Part shown: piece by piece, positions 28,754 through 37,726 of the stretch | How the letters are laid out: each line of letters starts with the position of its first letter | Numbering within the stretch: the stretch's first letter is position 1 | NCBI RefSeq assembly: GCF_030812195.1 | Contig: NZ_JAUSSF010000001.1 | Location: forward strand, 1,426,001-1,490,000 | Reading direction: 5' to 3' | DNA: 64,000 bases | Origin: Chryseobacterium lathyri | GTDB taxonomy: Bacteria > Bacteroidota > Bacteroidia > Flavobacteriales > Weeksellaceae | Program-made: the position numbers and the translations under genes | The notes under the pieces: model-generated | The model's database searches: none | Told to the model about the DNA's origin: nothing | The model's input: only the letters and a program-made list of their open reading frames with translations

Positions 28754-29128
28754 TTATTTTTTCTGACTCAGAATATATTCTACCATTTTTTTGGCATCTT
28801 CTTTAGACACCTGTGGATGAGGAGCCATTGGAACGCCTCCCCAAACTCCGCTTCCTCCTTCTATAATTTTCGAGGCTAGCATTTCAATATCTTTATCAGA
28901 ATATTTTTCTGCGATCTCTTTGTAAGAAGGTCCTATCATTCTCTCATTTACGGCATGGCATCCTGAACAGTCTAATGTTTCGATGATCTGGTCACCTGAA
29001 AGATTAGACTTAGCCGGTTCCGAAACATCCGTTGTTTCGGAAGGCATACTCGGCACCTCCGTATTTTCTTTTTTAGAACAGGAAAGGATCAACAATCCCA
29101 TAGTTCCTGCCAAAAGGAATTTCTTCAT
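28754..29128 (-). CDS. c-type cytochrome lipoprotein
   Basis: 124 residues. Lipoprotein signal (LLILSC, Cys17), a linker rich in S, T, E and P, and one class I cytochrome c domain with the heme motif CSGCH (about residue 56) and a likely axial Met in GVPMAPHPQVS. It resembles the small c551/c552-type electron carriers. Anchored at the periplasmic face or outer membrane. Its start codon overlaps the stop of the upstream small lipoprotein gene by one base. Confidence 0.88.
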   Translation of the reverse strand: MKKFLLAGTMGLLILSCSKKENTEVPSMPSETTDVSEPAKSNLSGDQIIETLDCSGCHAVNERMIGPSYKEIAEKYSDKDIEMLASKIIEGGSGVWGGVPMAPHPQVSKEDAKKMVEYILSQKK

Positions 29129-29352
29129 TATTTTTTTGCTGCAGTAGAATCTGTTTTAGCAGCTTCAGGAGTAGCTGGTGCAGGTGTTGTGGATGCAGCC
29201 GGAGTTACTTTCTGAGCTGTAGAATCTACCACAGTTGTAGCCTCAGGCTCTTCAAGCATAGTGTTGCTGTCCTGTAAATTATTATCTGGTTTCTTAGAAC
29301 AGTTTACAACGAATAAACTTCCGATAAATGCAAGTGCTAATACTTTTCTCAT
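29128..29352 (-). CDS. Small Thr/Pro/Ala-rich lipoprotein
   Basis: 74 residues from the ATG at 29352; a longer frame to 29406 would put the signal peptide in the middle. Signal with lipobox FVVNC (Cys18), then a low-complexity tail with many T, P, A and E and no fold to recognise. It is coupled to the cytochrome gene by a TAATG overlap. A TATTTTTG box (29375-29382, minus strand) precedes it. Function unknown. Confidence 0.65.
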   Translation of the reverse strand: MRKVLALAFIGSLFVVNCSKKPDNNLQDSNTMLEEPEATTVVDSTAQKVTPAASTTPAPATPEAAKTDSTAAKK

Positions 29353-29491
29353 TATTTTTTCTATAAAATTTAGACAAAAATATAAAAAATAAGCTTCTAA
29401 ACTCATGACTTATCTCCACATTGCTTACATTTCTCCATAAAATTAATGATTAGATAATGTTTATATGCTTAGATAATTTTAAATTTAAGCT

Positions 29492-30136
29492 ATGATTTTC
29501 ATTTCCAAAATTCTGTTTTTCACCAGTCATCATGGTTTTTACACGGTGATCATACTTCTGGTGTTCTTTGGCCTGCTTTCATTCGTGACAAAAAAGGCCT
29601 GGTTCCTGGCACCAATCCTTCCTCTTGCTATTCTGAATGGTTTTGCCGGACAGTACCTTAACGCCTGGTTTTTAAACAAATATGGTGTAGAAAGTACAGC
29701 TATCATTACTTCTGATGTGGAAACCAACTCCACACTGAACGACATGTACATCCATGATTATGAAGCTATTGTAAAAAAACAGGACGGAAAATATATCTCA
29801 ACCTATTTTTCAACAACAAGTGCAACGATCTATCCTATTGAAAATGCAATCAGGATTCCAAGAATGGAACAGCATTTTCCGGTAAAATATATTCCGGGAT
29901 ATGAGAAAAACATTGTGATTCTTTATTATCAGTCTGAAGAAGGAAATGCTTTGCTGCAATATGAAAAAATGGCTCCGGTGAACTCTGCAAAGATTAAATA
30001 CGAGGCAGACAGAACCAATAAGGAATTCATTGAAGAATATATTTCTGCTTTGGAAGATTATGTAAAACACTATAAAAGTGAAGAATACAGAATAAAAATT
30101 GAAGAATTAAAACAAGAACTGCAACAGCTTAAGTAG
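29492..30136 (+). CDS. Membrane protein of unknown function
   Basis: 214 residues. Two transmembrane segments (about residues 15-32 and 37-58) are followed by a soluble part with beta strands (60-150) and a charged C-terminal helix (KSEEYRIKIEELKQELQQL). No family recognised. Monocistronic by position, between the divergent lipoprotein gene and the trp leader. Confidence 0.65.
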   Translation: MIFISKILFFTSHHGFYTVIILLVFFGLLSFVTKKAWFLAPILPLAILNGFAGQYLNAWFLNKYGVESTAIITSDVETNSTLNDMYIHDYEAIVKKQDGKYISTYFSTTSATIYPIENAIRIPRMEQHFPVKYIPGYEKNIVILYYQSEEGNALLQYEKMAPVNSAKIKYEADRTNKEFIEEYISALEDYVKHYKSEEYRIKIEELKQELQQLK

Positions 30137-30175
30137 AGAATCTCAAAATTAAGTTTTTTTATTTTCTGCCATTTT

Positions 30176-30207
30176 TTTGTTTTTATATTAAAAAAATTCT
30201 ACATTTG
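30176..30207 (+). promoter_or_regulatory. Promoter of the trp operon
   Basis: TTTG (30176-30179) as -33 and TACATTTG (30200-30207) as -7, spaced by 20 bases: a consensus Bacteroidota promoter. The leader peptide starts 4 or 13 bases downstream of the -7 box, so the transcript has almost no untranslated lead. Confidence 0.75.
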
Positions 30208-30211
30208 TCCC

Positions 30212-30289
30212 ATGTTTAATATGAGCAACAATATTTGGTGGTGGCTTTCAAACTCTTCGTCGGGTCTGAAGGTATTGTCATGTTGCTAA
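30212..30289 (+). CDS. trpL: trp leader peptide with three Trp codons in a row
   Basis: A frame of 25 codons (or 22 if it starts at the in-frame ATG 30221) with TGG TGG TGG at 30236-30244 and a TAA at 30287-30289. It lies between a consensus promoter and an intrinsic terminator ahead of trpE, the classical layout of ribosome-mediated attenuation. Downstream of the Trp codons, 30256-30264 can pair with 30326-30334 (nine pairs, several G-U), the left half of the terminator, and so act as antiterminator when the ribosome stalls. A second small hairpin, 30283-30288/30295-30300, covers the leader stop. Confidence 0.8.
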   Translation: MFNMSNNIWWWLSNSSSGLKVLSCC

Positions 30290-30323
30290 CGAGATAGCAA
30301 AATAATAAATATACAATATATAG

Positions 30324-30353
30324 GCTTTGACGGATTCCGTTGAAGCTTTTTTT
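30324..30353 (+). terminator. trp attenuator
   Basis: GCTTTGACGGA (30324-30334) pairs with TCCGTTGAAGC (30336-30346), including two G-U pairs; the top pairs must open to make a loop. Seven T follow (30347-30353). It lies 34 bases after the leader stop and 30 bases before trpE. Confidence 0.8.
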
Positions 30354-30383
30354 ATTTCATCCAAACAAAAAAATACAAGTCAG

Positions 30384-31808
30384 ATGACCACTCAGAAAAT
30401 AAAAATAAAAACCGATTCCAAAAAAACGCTGGGAGATCTTTATACTCCTATGAATATCTATCTTCAGATCAGAGACAGATTTCGGGACACTATTCTTCTG
30501 GAAAGCTCAGATTCTAAGAATATTGATAACAATTTCTCTTTTATCGCAGTCAATGCTGTGGCAGGAATTGAGGTTAAAAACCTTACAGAATATGAAATCA
30601 AGCTACCGGGTTCAGATCCTGTGAAACAGCTGATCGGGGAACGGAATATCACTGATATTTTTGATGAATTTCAAAGCGTTTTCGAGTGTGAAATTACCCA
30701 TGATCCTATTGAACAGACCGCTCAGAGTCTTTTTGGATATACCAGTTTTGAAGCTGTTCAGTTTTTTGAAGACATCAGCCTAAAGCCACAAAGCCCAGAA
30801 GTAGAAATCCCGATTCTCCGCTACAGATTATACCAGTATGTGATTGCTATCAATCATTACAATGATGAGATGCACATTATCGAAAATCAAATCCCCGGGT
30901 TAAAATCTGAGATTTATCTGATGGAAAACCTGATCAGAAATCAGAATACTCCGGTCTACCCTTTCGAAAAAATTGATAGCGAAACCTCTAATCTTACAGA
31001 TGAAGAATATATCGAACTGGTAAAAATTGCACAGAAGCATTGTATGAGAGGCGATGTTTTCCAACTGGTTTTAAGCAGGAGGTTTGAACAGAAATTCAAA
31101 GGGGATGAATTCAACGTATACCGCGCGCTCAGGAATATCAACCCTTCTCCCTATCTTTTCTTTTTCGACTATGGAAACTATAAATTATTCGGTTCCAGTC
31201 CCGAAAGCCAGCTGATTATCAAAGACAATAAAGCTATCATTCACCCTATTGCAGGAACTTTTAAAAGAACCGGGCACCTGGAAACTGATCTTCAGTCTAT
31301 TGAAGCCTTAAAAAATGATCCGAAAGAAAATGCAGAGCACACCATGCTGGTAGATTTAGCAAGAAACGACCTTGGTAAACTCGGCAAAAATGTAACCGTT
31401 ACCAAACTGAAAGAGATCCAGCTGTTTTCCCATGTTATTCATATGGTAAGCGAAGTTACAGCAGACCTTTCTGAAAACCTCAATCCTCTTGATATGGTTT
31501 CAGCAACCTTTCCTCAGGGAACTTTAAGCGGGGCTCCAAAACATAAAGCCCTTCAGCTTATTGATCAGTATGAAAAAGATTCCCGCGGTTATTATGGAGG
31601 CTGTATCGGTATGATCGGATTAAACGGAACCTGCAACCAGGCAATCATGATCCGTACTTTTTTAAGCAGAAACAATACCCTTTATTATCAGGCGGGAGCC
31701 GGATTGGTCGCAAAATCTGTCCCTGAAAGTGAACTACAGGAGGTGAACAATAAATTAAATGCCCTGAAAAAAGCAGTTGATAAAGCAGGTAAATTAGTGA
31801 TGAGCTAA
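30384..31808 (+). CDS. trpE: Anthranilate synthase component I
   Basis: 474 residues from the ATG at 30384. An apparent TTG start at 30327 would lie inside the attenuator stem. Chorismate-binding core: QLVLSRRFEQKF, LRNINPSPYLFFFDYG, HPIAGTFKRTG, MLVDLARNDLGK, SATFPQGTLSGAPK and AGAGLVAKSVPESEL. The N-terminal part contains LLESSDS, the region of the feedback site (the LLES motif binds tryptophan in known TrpE). It converts chorismate to anthranilate with the TrpG glutaminase. First structural gene of the operon. Confidence 0.95.
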   Translation: MTTQKIKIKTDSKKTLGDLYTPMNIYLQIRDRFRDTILLESSDSKNIDNNFSFIAVNAVAGIEVKNLTEYEIKLPGSDPVKQLIGERNITDIFDEFQSVFECEITHDPIEQTAQSLFGYTSFEAVQFFEDISLKPQSPEVEIPILRYRLYQYVIAINHYNDEMHIIENQIPGLKSEIYLMENLIRNQNTPVYPFEKIDSETSNLTDEEYIELVKIAQKHCMRGDVFQLVLSRRFEQKFKGDEFNVYRALRNINPSPYLFFFDYGNYKLFGSSPESQLIIKDNKAIIHPIAGTFKRTGHLETDLQSIEALKNDPKENAEHTMLVDLARNDLGKLGKNVTVTKLKEIQLFSHVIHMVSEVTADLSENLNPLDMVSATFPQGTLSGAPKHKALQLIDQYEKDSRGYYGGCIGMIGLNGTCNQAIMIRTFLSRNNTLYYQAGAGLVAKSVPESELQEVNNKLNALKKAVDKAGKLVMS

Positions 31809-31883
31809 AATGATGAGTGACAATTTAAAACAGCAACCGCAACCAAAAACCATTCATCATCAAACAGTTAAAAGAACAAAAAA

Positions 31884-32492
31884 ATGAACAATAATATCAA
31901 CCAACCTATAACCAATACTCCACTTAAAGTTCTGGTTTTTGATAACTACGACAGCTTTACCTACAACCTCGTTCAGATTATTGAAAGAATTCTGGATCAG
32001 AAAGTGGATGTCGTAAGGAATGATCAGATCACATTGGAAGAGATCGGGAAATATGATAAAATTATCCTTTCTCCAGGCCCAGGCATTCCTGAAGAAGCAG
32101 GAATTTTGCTGGACCTGATCAGAGAATATGCTCCTACAAAAAGTATTTTAGGCGTATGTCTCGGACAGCAGGCTATTGCTGAAGCATTCGGAGGAAACCT
32201 GATCAATCTTTCTGAAATTTTCCATGGGGTGGCCACTTCTGCCGAACTGATTAAAGAAAACACTAAAATTTTCAAAAACCTGGCTTCAGGAATAGAAGTG
32301 GGAAGATACCACAGCTGGGCAGTCAATCCTGAAGGTTTTCCGGAAGAACTGGAAATTACCGCCATAGATAAAGACGGAATGATCATGGCGCTACAGCATA
32401 AAACCTATGATGTTCACGGTGTACAGTTCCATCCTGAAAGCATTTTAACTCCCGATGGAGAAGTCATTATCAAAAACTTCCTTTTACATTGA
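31884..32492 (+). CDS. trpG: Anthranilate synthase component II (glutamine amidotransferase)
   Basis: 202 residues, class I glutaminase: LVFDNYDSFTYNLVQ at the start, oxyanion strand LSPGPGIPEEAG, nucleophile Cys in GVCLGQQAIAEAFGG, and the His-Glu pair in VQFHPESILTP. It supplies ammonia to TrpE. The start at 31884 overlaps the stop of a 25-codon frame that fills the spacer after trpE; that frame is probably not a gene. Confidence 0.94.
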   Translation: MNNNINQPITNTPLKVLVFDNYDSFTYNLVQIIERILDQKVDVVRNDQITLEEIGKYDKIILSPGPGIPEEAGILLDLIREYAPTKSILGVCLGQQAIAEAFGGNLINLSEIFHGVATSAELIKENTKIFKNLASGIEVGRYHSWAVNPEGFPEELEITAIDKDGMIMALQHKTYDVHGVQFHPESILTPDGEVIIKNFLLH

Positions 32493-32530
32493 AAACTACA
32501 GAAATACCCAACCCTATAAAAACACCTCAG

Positions 32531-33520
32531 ATGAAAGAGATTCTCCAATACCTGTTCAATCATCAAACCCTGTCCAAATCTGAGGCAAAGGCTACGATGA
32601 CCGAGATCGCCCAGAATAAATTTAATTCTGCAGAAGTAACTGCATTCATCAGTGTATTCCTGATGCGGAATATTACATTGAAAGAACTCGAAGGCTTCAG
32701 AGAAGCCCTGTTGCAGATGGCAGTTCCCGTACATCTTAATACTGAAGATACCATAGATATTGTAGGGACCGGAGGTGATGGAAAAAACACGATCAATATA
32801 TCAACGTTGGCAAGCTTTGTGGTAGCCGGAACAGGCCAGAAAGTTGCCAAACACGGAAACTATGGAGCTTCTGCCACTACCGGATCATCCAATGTGATGG
32901 AAGAACTTGGTTATCAGTTCAAAAACAATTCAGACCAGCTGAATGAAGATCTTGAAAAAGCCAATATCTGTTTTCTTCATGCTCCCTATTTCCATCCTGC
33001 ACTTCAGTCTGTCGGTGCTTTACGAAAAGCTTTAGGATTAAGAACGTTTTTTAATCTTTTAGGTCCGCTGGTCAATCCTGCCAAACCGAAATATTCAGTG
33101 ATCGGGGTATATAATCTTGAAATTGCCAGGATCTACCAATATCTTCTGCAGAAAGAAGAACGCGAGTTTATCCTTGTACATGGCCTGGATGGATATGATG
33201 AAATAAGCCTTACCCAGGACAGCAAGATCATTACAAAAAGTGGTGAAGAAATTTATTCTGCCCAAGATCTGGGATTTGATTCTGTAAGTCCGGAAAGTAT
33301 TAAAGCAGGAGAAACCCCTCAGGAATCAGCTAAGATTTTCAGGAATATCCTGGAAGGGAAAGGTTCAATACAACAAAACGCTGTAGTGCTTGCCAATGCA
33401 TCAACCGCTCTTTTTCACACTAAGAAATTCGGAACCTATGAAGATTGCCTTGCACTGGCAAAAGAAAGTCTGGAAAGTGGAAAGGCACTAAGAAGCCTTG
33501 AATTATTAATAAATGGCTAA
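32531..33520 (+). CDS. trpD: Anthranilate phosphoribosyltransferase
   Basis: 329 residues from the ATG at 32531 (MKEILQYLFNHQTLSKSEA), the usual TrpD start; a TTG at 32489 overlapping trpG is possible but adds 14 unusual residues. Marks: DIVGTGGDGKNTINISTLAS (PRPP binding), KHGNYGASATTGSSNVMEELG, and HPALQSVGALRKALGLRTFFN, PLVNPAKP. It joins anthranilate and PRPP. Confidence 0.94.
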   Translation: MKEILQYLFNHQTLSKSEAKATMTEIAQNKFNSAEVTAFISVFLMRNITLKELEGFREALLQMAVPVHLNTEDTIDIVGTGGDGKNTINISTLASFVVAGTGQKVAKHGNYGASATTGSSNVMEELGYQFKNNSDQLNEDLEKANICFLHAPYFHPALQSVGALRKALGLRTFFNLLGPLVNPAKPKYSVIGVYNLEIARIYQYLLQKEEREFILVHGLDGYDEISLTQDSKIITKSGEEIYSAQDLGFDSVSPESIKAGETPQESAKIFRNILEGKGSIQQNAVVLANASTALFHTKKFGTYEDCLALAKESLESGKALRSLELLING

Positions 33521-33579
33521 TAATTAATTCAAACTATTCTCCTCCTCTAAACCTAACTTCTAACTTCTAGTTTAAAAAA

Positions 33580-34359
33580 ATGACAATACTGGATAAAATT
33601 ATTGAGAGAAAAAAAGAAGAAATTGCAGTTTCAAAAACAAAAATTTCAATTGACCATCTGAAAAATTCAGAATTTTTTGGAAGAAAAAGCTTTTCCCTGA
33701 AAGAATCTGTCAAAAATAAAAGCGGAATTATCGCTGAATTTAAAAGAAAATCTCCTTCAAAAGGAATTATCAATAATCAGGTTCAACCTCTGGAGGTAGC
33801 TTCTGCCTATGAAAATTTTGGAGCATCCGGAATTTCTATTCTGACTGACACTGATTTTTTTGGAGGAAGCTTTGATGATATTTTGAATGTAAGAAACCAT
33901 ATCAGTATCCCTATTCTCAGGAAAGATTTTATGGTGGATGAATACCAGTTTTATGAAGCCAAAAGCATCGGAGCTGATGCTGTTCTACTGATCGCCGCCT
34001 GCCTGTCGCCCAATCAGGTGTTGGAATTTACAGAGCTGGCCCATCAGCTGGATCTTGAAGTCCTCTTGGAGATTCACACAGAAGACGAGCTAGGACATTT
34101 CAATTCTAAAATTGAGCTTGTGGGCATCAACAACAGAAACTTAAAGGATTTTAAGGTTGATCTCCAGCATTCCGTCCTTTTAAAAGACCAGCTTCCGAAA
34201 GATGCTCTGTCTGTCGCAGAAAGCGGCATTTACAGTATAGAAGATTTTAAATATTTAAAGGAAAAAGGATTTGACGGTTTTCTGATGGGAGAGTATTTTA
34301 TGAAGAATGAAGATCCGGCACACCAATTCGCTGAATTTATTTCCCATGTAGGAATATAA
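33580..34359 (+). CDS. trpC: Indole-3-glycerol phosphate synthase
   Basis: 259 residues, a TIM barrel. IAEFKRKSPSKG (catalytic Lys), GASGISILTDTDFFGGS, ILRKDFMVDEYQ, GADAVLLIAACL, VEVLLEIHTE-like strand LEVLLEIHTEDEL, VGINNRNLKDFKVD and VAESGIYSIED are all present. It closes the indole ring. The spacer before it contains a short run of CTAACTT-type heptamers. Confidence 0.95.
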   Translation: MTILDKIIERKKEEIAVSKTKISIDHLKNSEFFGRKSFSLKESVKNKSGIIAEFKRKSPSKGIINNQVQPLEVASAYENFGASGISILTDTDFFGGSFDDILNVRNHISIPILRKDFMVDEYQFYEAKSIGADAVLLIAACLSPNQVLEFTELAHQLDLEVLLEIHTEDELGHFNSKIELVGINNRNLKDFKVDLQHSVLLKDQLPKDALSVAESGIYSIEDFKYLKEKGFDGFLMGEYFMKNEDPAHQFAEFISHVGI

Positions 34360-34376
34360 CACTTATCAATCTAGCA

Positions 34377-35036
34377 ATGAGTAAAAATCAGCAACCTCAA
34401 CTTAAAGTCTGCGGTTTGACCCAGTTAAATCAAATTCATGAATTGATTTCCATGAAAACAGATTTTCTTGGTTTTATTTTCTATGAAAAATCACCAAGGT
34501 ATGTCTTGAATCATTTGAATCTGGAAGATATTTTGAAAATCAACCATCCGGGGAAAACAGGAGTTTTTGTTAATGAAGAAATTGATATCATTACAGATAT
34601 TGCAAAAAAAGCTGGATTGAATTTCATTCAGCTTCATGGTGACGAAAATGAAGATTTTGTGATCAAATTAAAACAAAATATCAGATCAGAAATTAAAATT
34701 ATAAAAGTCATCAGGATCGGAGATAATAATCAGGAAACAGAGGAAAAAACAGAAAAAGCACTCAATTCTCACGTTTTGATTGTCGATTATTTTCTCTTCG
34801 ATACGGACAGCAAAGCATTCGGGGGAACTGGAAAACAATTCAACTGGACGATCTTGAATACACTGAAAATTCCACTTCCCTACTTTCTGAGTGGTGGAAT
34901 TTCAGAGGAGAACATTGAAAATATCAGCCTTTTGGAAAAGAAGCCTTTTGCCATAGATATTAATTCAAAGTTTGAACTGGAACCGGGAATTAAAGACCTG
35001 GAAAAAATAAAAAAATTCATTTCGAAAGCGTTCTGA
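34377..35036 (+). CDS. trpF: Phosphoribosylanthranilate isomerase
   Basis: 219 residues, a TIM barrel with LKVCGLTQ (catalytic Cys), DFLGFIFYEKSPRYV, KTGVFVNE, LNFIQLHGDEN, VDYFLFDTDSKAFGGTGKQF (catalytic Asp) and the late FLSGGISEENI, AIDINSKFELEPG. Stand-alone, not fused to TrpC. 17 bases after trpC. Confidence 0.94.
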   Translation: MSKNQQPQLKVCGLTQLNQIHELISMKTDFLGFIFYEKSPRYVLNHLNLEDILKINHPGKTGVFVNEEIDIITDIAKKAGLNFIQLHGDENEDFVIKLKQNIRSEIKIIKVIRIGDNNQETEEKTEKALNSHVLIVDYFLFDTDSKAFGGTGKQFNWTILNTLKIPLPYFLSGGISEENIENISLLEKKPFAIDINSKFELEPGIKDLEKIKKFISKAF

Positions 35037-35060
35037 AAAGAACAACAAAAAATACACAAG

Positions 35061-35585
35061 ATGATGAACATCCATCTGCTAAAAAAAACATTTTATAAAA
35101 CCTTATTCCCGCCCAAATTCGGGAATGAAAAAATTCAGGCTCTGTACAATTTTGTTTCACAGAATGACAGCGACGCAGAGAACTGGGCCATTGATAAACA
35201 GCTGCAGGAATTTATAGATATTATTAAGATTTTTGATGGTGATGATATCCAGTATTTCTTTGAAAGAATCGGTTTATGGAATAGCTATTATCTGGTGATT
35301 ATTTCTGACAAGTTTTTAGACAGCCATGTAAAAACAAATGTTAAATACGATCTGGGAAAGATTTATGCTAAAATTTTTCTGCTCTATGAAGATTCCGATC
35401 CTTATTTCTTAATTGACAATCTGGAAATTGCCATTACGATGTATGATTCAAAAATAGATACTGCCACTTTGATAGACCTGATCAGTAAAATTGAACTTCT
35501 TCATCATAAAAAACTGATCACCAGACAGCAGAGGAATTACAACATACAATTTATCAATACGCTGATCGATGGAATATCAAGCTAA
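35061..35585 (+). CDS. Unknown protein inside the trp operon
   Basis: 174 residues. No signal peptide or membrane segment. Mostly predicted helix; acidic patches (NDSDAENWAIDKQLQEFIDI) and many aromatic residues in the middle (DDIQYFFERIGLWNSYYLVI). I do not recognise a family. It is 24 bases after trpF and 27 before trpB on the same strand, so it is transcribed with the pathway. A role in tryptophan supply or its regulation is possible but not shown. Confidence 0.7.
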   Translation: MMNIHLLKKTFYKTLFPPKFGNEKIQALYNFVSQNDSDAENWAIDKQLQEFIDIIKIFDGDDIQYFFERIGLWNSYYLVIISDKFLDSHVKTNVKYDLGKIYAKIFLLYEDSDPYFLIDNLEIAITMYDSKIDTATLIDLISKIELLHHKKLITRQQRNYNIQFINTLIDGISS

Positions 35586-35612
35586 GGATGATACTCAGAA
35601 AATGCTTATTTA

Positions 35613-36815
35613 ATGACTAAAAATAATACAATGAATTATAAAAACCCTGATGAACACGGATATTATGGCGAATTTGGAGGTGCTTTCATCCCTGAAATGC
35701 TTTATCCGAATGTAGAGGAACTACAAAAAAACTATTTGAAGATCATAGAGTCTGAAGAGTTTCAGAATGAATACCAGGACCTGCTTAAAAATTATGTCGG
35801 GCGTGCTACACCACTCTATTTTGCTAAGAATTTAAGTCAGAAATATCATACTCAGATTTATCTGAAAAGAGAAGACCTCAACCATACCGGAGCGCATAAA
35901 ATTAATAATGCTCTGGGGCAGGTTCTATTGGCAAAACGTCTCGGAAAAACAAGGATTATTGCAGAAACAGGGGCCGGACAGCACGGTGTGGCCACAGCTA
36001 CAGCCTGCGCACTGCTTGGCCTGGAATGCATTGTTTATATGGGCGAGATCGACATCCAGCGACAGGCTCCGAATGTAGCAAGAATGAAAATGCTAGGCGC
36101 AGAAGTGATTCCGGCAACATCAGGTTCAAAAACCCTAAAAGACGCAGTAAATGAAGCTCTTAGAGACTGGATCAATAATCCCGTGACAACACATTACGTG
36201 ATCGGAAGCGTGGTAGGACCTCATCCTTTTCCGGATCTGGTCGCCAGATTTCAAAGTATTATTTCAAAAGAGATCAGAGAACAGCTGCAAGAGAAAATTG
36301 GAAGAGAAAATCCCGACTACGTGATTGCCTGCGTAGGCGGAGGAAGCAATGCAGCGGGAACTTTTTATCATTTCGTAGAAGAAAAAGAGGTGAAGATCAT
36401 TGCCGCAGAAGCTGGTGGATTGGGCGTAGACTCTGGAAAATCTGCAGCCACAACTTTTTTGGGAACTTTAGGTGTTCTTCATGGAAGCAAAAGTCTTGTG
36501 ATGCAAACTGAGGATGGACAGGTAATTGAGCCCCACTCTATCTCTGCAGGGCTTGATTATCCGGGAATCGGGCCTTTCCATGCTCATCTGTTTAAGGAAA
36601 AACGGGCAGAATTCTTCAGCATCAATGATGAGGAAGCATTAAGGTCCGCTTTTGAACTGACAAAACTGGAAGGAATCATTCCTGCACTGGAAAGCTCACA
36701 TGCGCTGGCTGTCTTAGACAAAAAGAAATTCGGTGAAGATGATATTGTTGTAATCTGCCTGAGCGGACGCGGAGATAAGGATATGGAAACTTATTTAAGA
36801 GAAATGAGAAGTTAG
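35613..36815 (+). CDS. trpB: Tryptophan synthase beta chain
   Basis: 400 residues. It may start at the ATG 18 bases later ([19 protein letters not shown]), which gives the usual N-terminus. PLP lysine in [15 protein letters not shown] (Lys96 from the first Met), [20 protein letters not shown], phosphate-binding [12 protein letters not shown], and [16 protein letters not shown]. This is the ordinary TrpB1 type, not TrpB2. It condenses indole with serine. Confidence 0.95.
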   Translation: MTKNNTMNYKNPDEHGYYGEFGGAFIPEMLYPNVEELQKNYLKIIESEEFQNEYQDLLKNYVGRATPLYFAKNLSQKYHTQIYLKREDLNHTGAHKINNALGQVLLAKRLGKTRIIAETGAGQHGVATATACALLGLECIVYMGEIDIQRQAPNVARMKMLGAEVIPATSGSKTLKDAVNEALRDWINNPVTTHYVIGSVVGPHPFPDLVARFQSIISKEIREQLQEKIGRENPDYVIACVGGGSNAAGTFYHFVEEKEVKIIAAEAGGLGVDSGKSAATTFLGTLGVLHGSKSLVMQTEDGQVIEPHSISAGLDYPGIGPFHAHLFKEKRAEFFSINDEEALRSAFELTKLEGIIPALESSHALAVLDKKKFGEDDIVVICLSGRGDKDMETYLREMRS

Positions 36816-36912
36816 AGATTAGAAATTAGTCCTTTGACAACTTCAATTATAGTATCCTTCTAACTTCTAATCTCTAATTTCTAACATCTAACATCTAACA
36901 TCTATTATAAAA
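36812..36912. repeat. Spacer of CTAACWT heptamers and an inverted repeat
   Basis: The trpB-trpA spacer holds the 13-base TTAGAGATTAGAA (36812-36824, covering the trpB stop) and its exact reverse complement at 36865-36877. The right half is built of near-heptameric repeats such as CTAACTT, CTAATCT and CTAACAT. There is no GC-rich stem, so a terminator is unlikely. Confidence 0.6.
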
Positions 36913-37647
36913 ATGAAAAAACTAAACATATATTTCACAGCAGGAATTCCGCAACTGGAAGATACTGCTGACATTATAAAACTGATCCAAAATTCCGGTG
37001 CTGATATGATGGAGATCGGGATGCCGTATTCCGATCCTGTAGCAGACGGCCCGGTGATCCAGCAGGCACATGAACTGGCATTAAAGAACGGAATGACCAT
37101 TGAAAAACTGTTTTCGCAGCTGAGAACAGTAAAGAATGACATTCATATTCCCATTATCCTGATGGGATATATCAATCCGGTATTGAGTTTTGGATTTGAA
37201 GAGTTCTGTCGTGAATGTGCTGAAAGCGGAGTTTCAGGACTGATCATTCCTGACCTGCCCCCTATTGAATTTGAAAATAATTATCAGCAGATCTTAAAAA
37301 AATACAACCTTAATTTTACGTTTCTGGTTACTCCCGAAACTTCCGATGAAAGAATTCTGTATTTGGATTCTTTAAGTTCCGGATTTCTGTATGCGGTAAG
37401 CTCCTCATCAACCACAGGAAATGATAACGCTGTTCTGAAAAATGAAAATTATCTGTCAAGGCTGGCATCGCTTCCGATTAAAAACCCGGTGATGATAGGT
37501 TTTGGAATTAAATCAAAGGAAGATTTCGGGAATGTCACAGAAAAGGCTGCCGGCGGAATTATAGGAACTGCCTTCGTTAACACTTTATTGAACCATAAAG
37601 ACTGGAAGAATGCTGCCATAGATTTTATCCATGCTGTAAAAGGGTAA
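36913..37647 (+). CDS. trpA: Tryptophan synthase alpha chain
   Basis: 244 residues, a TIM barrel. Catalytic Glu and Asp lie in DMMEIGMPYSDPVADGPVIQ. Also LMGYINPVLSFG, GVSGLIIPDLPPIE, FLYAVSSSSTTGND, and GFGIKSKEDF. It splits indole-glycerol phosphate and passes indole to TrpB. Last gene of the operon; no strong terminator is seen before lipB. Confidence 0.95.
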   Translation: MKKLNIYFTAGIPQLEDTADIIKLIQNSGADMMEIGMPYSDPVADGPVIQQAHELALKNGMTIEKLFSQLRTVKNDIHIPIILMGYINPVLSFGFEEFCRECAESGVSGLIIPDLPPIEFENNYQQILKKYNLNFTFLVTPETSDERILYLDSLSSGFLYAVSSSSTTGNDNAVLKNENYLSRLASLPIKNPVMIGFGIKSKEDFGNVTEKAAGGIIGTAFVNTLLNHKDWKNAAIDFIHAVKG

Positions 37648-37726
37648 AATTCACTAAATTTGTATGTCAAAAATGGTGTGAGATTACAATTTCATATAGC
37701 CATTGAAAGAAAACAGACATCAACGT

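Noticed and set aside
30327-30383. Longer trpE with a TTG start at 30327
   Set aside because: This start lies inside the attenuator stem; the ATG at 30384 gives the usual TrpE beginning.
31810-31887. 25-codon frame between trpE and trpG overlapping the trpG start (ATGA)
   Set aside because: Low-complexity content (Gln, Pro, Lys) without homology that I recognise; probably spacer DNA, although translational coupling cannot be excluded.
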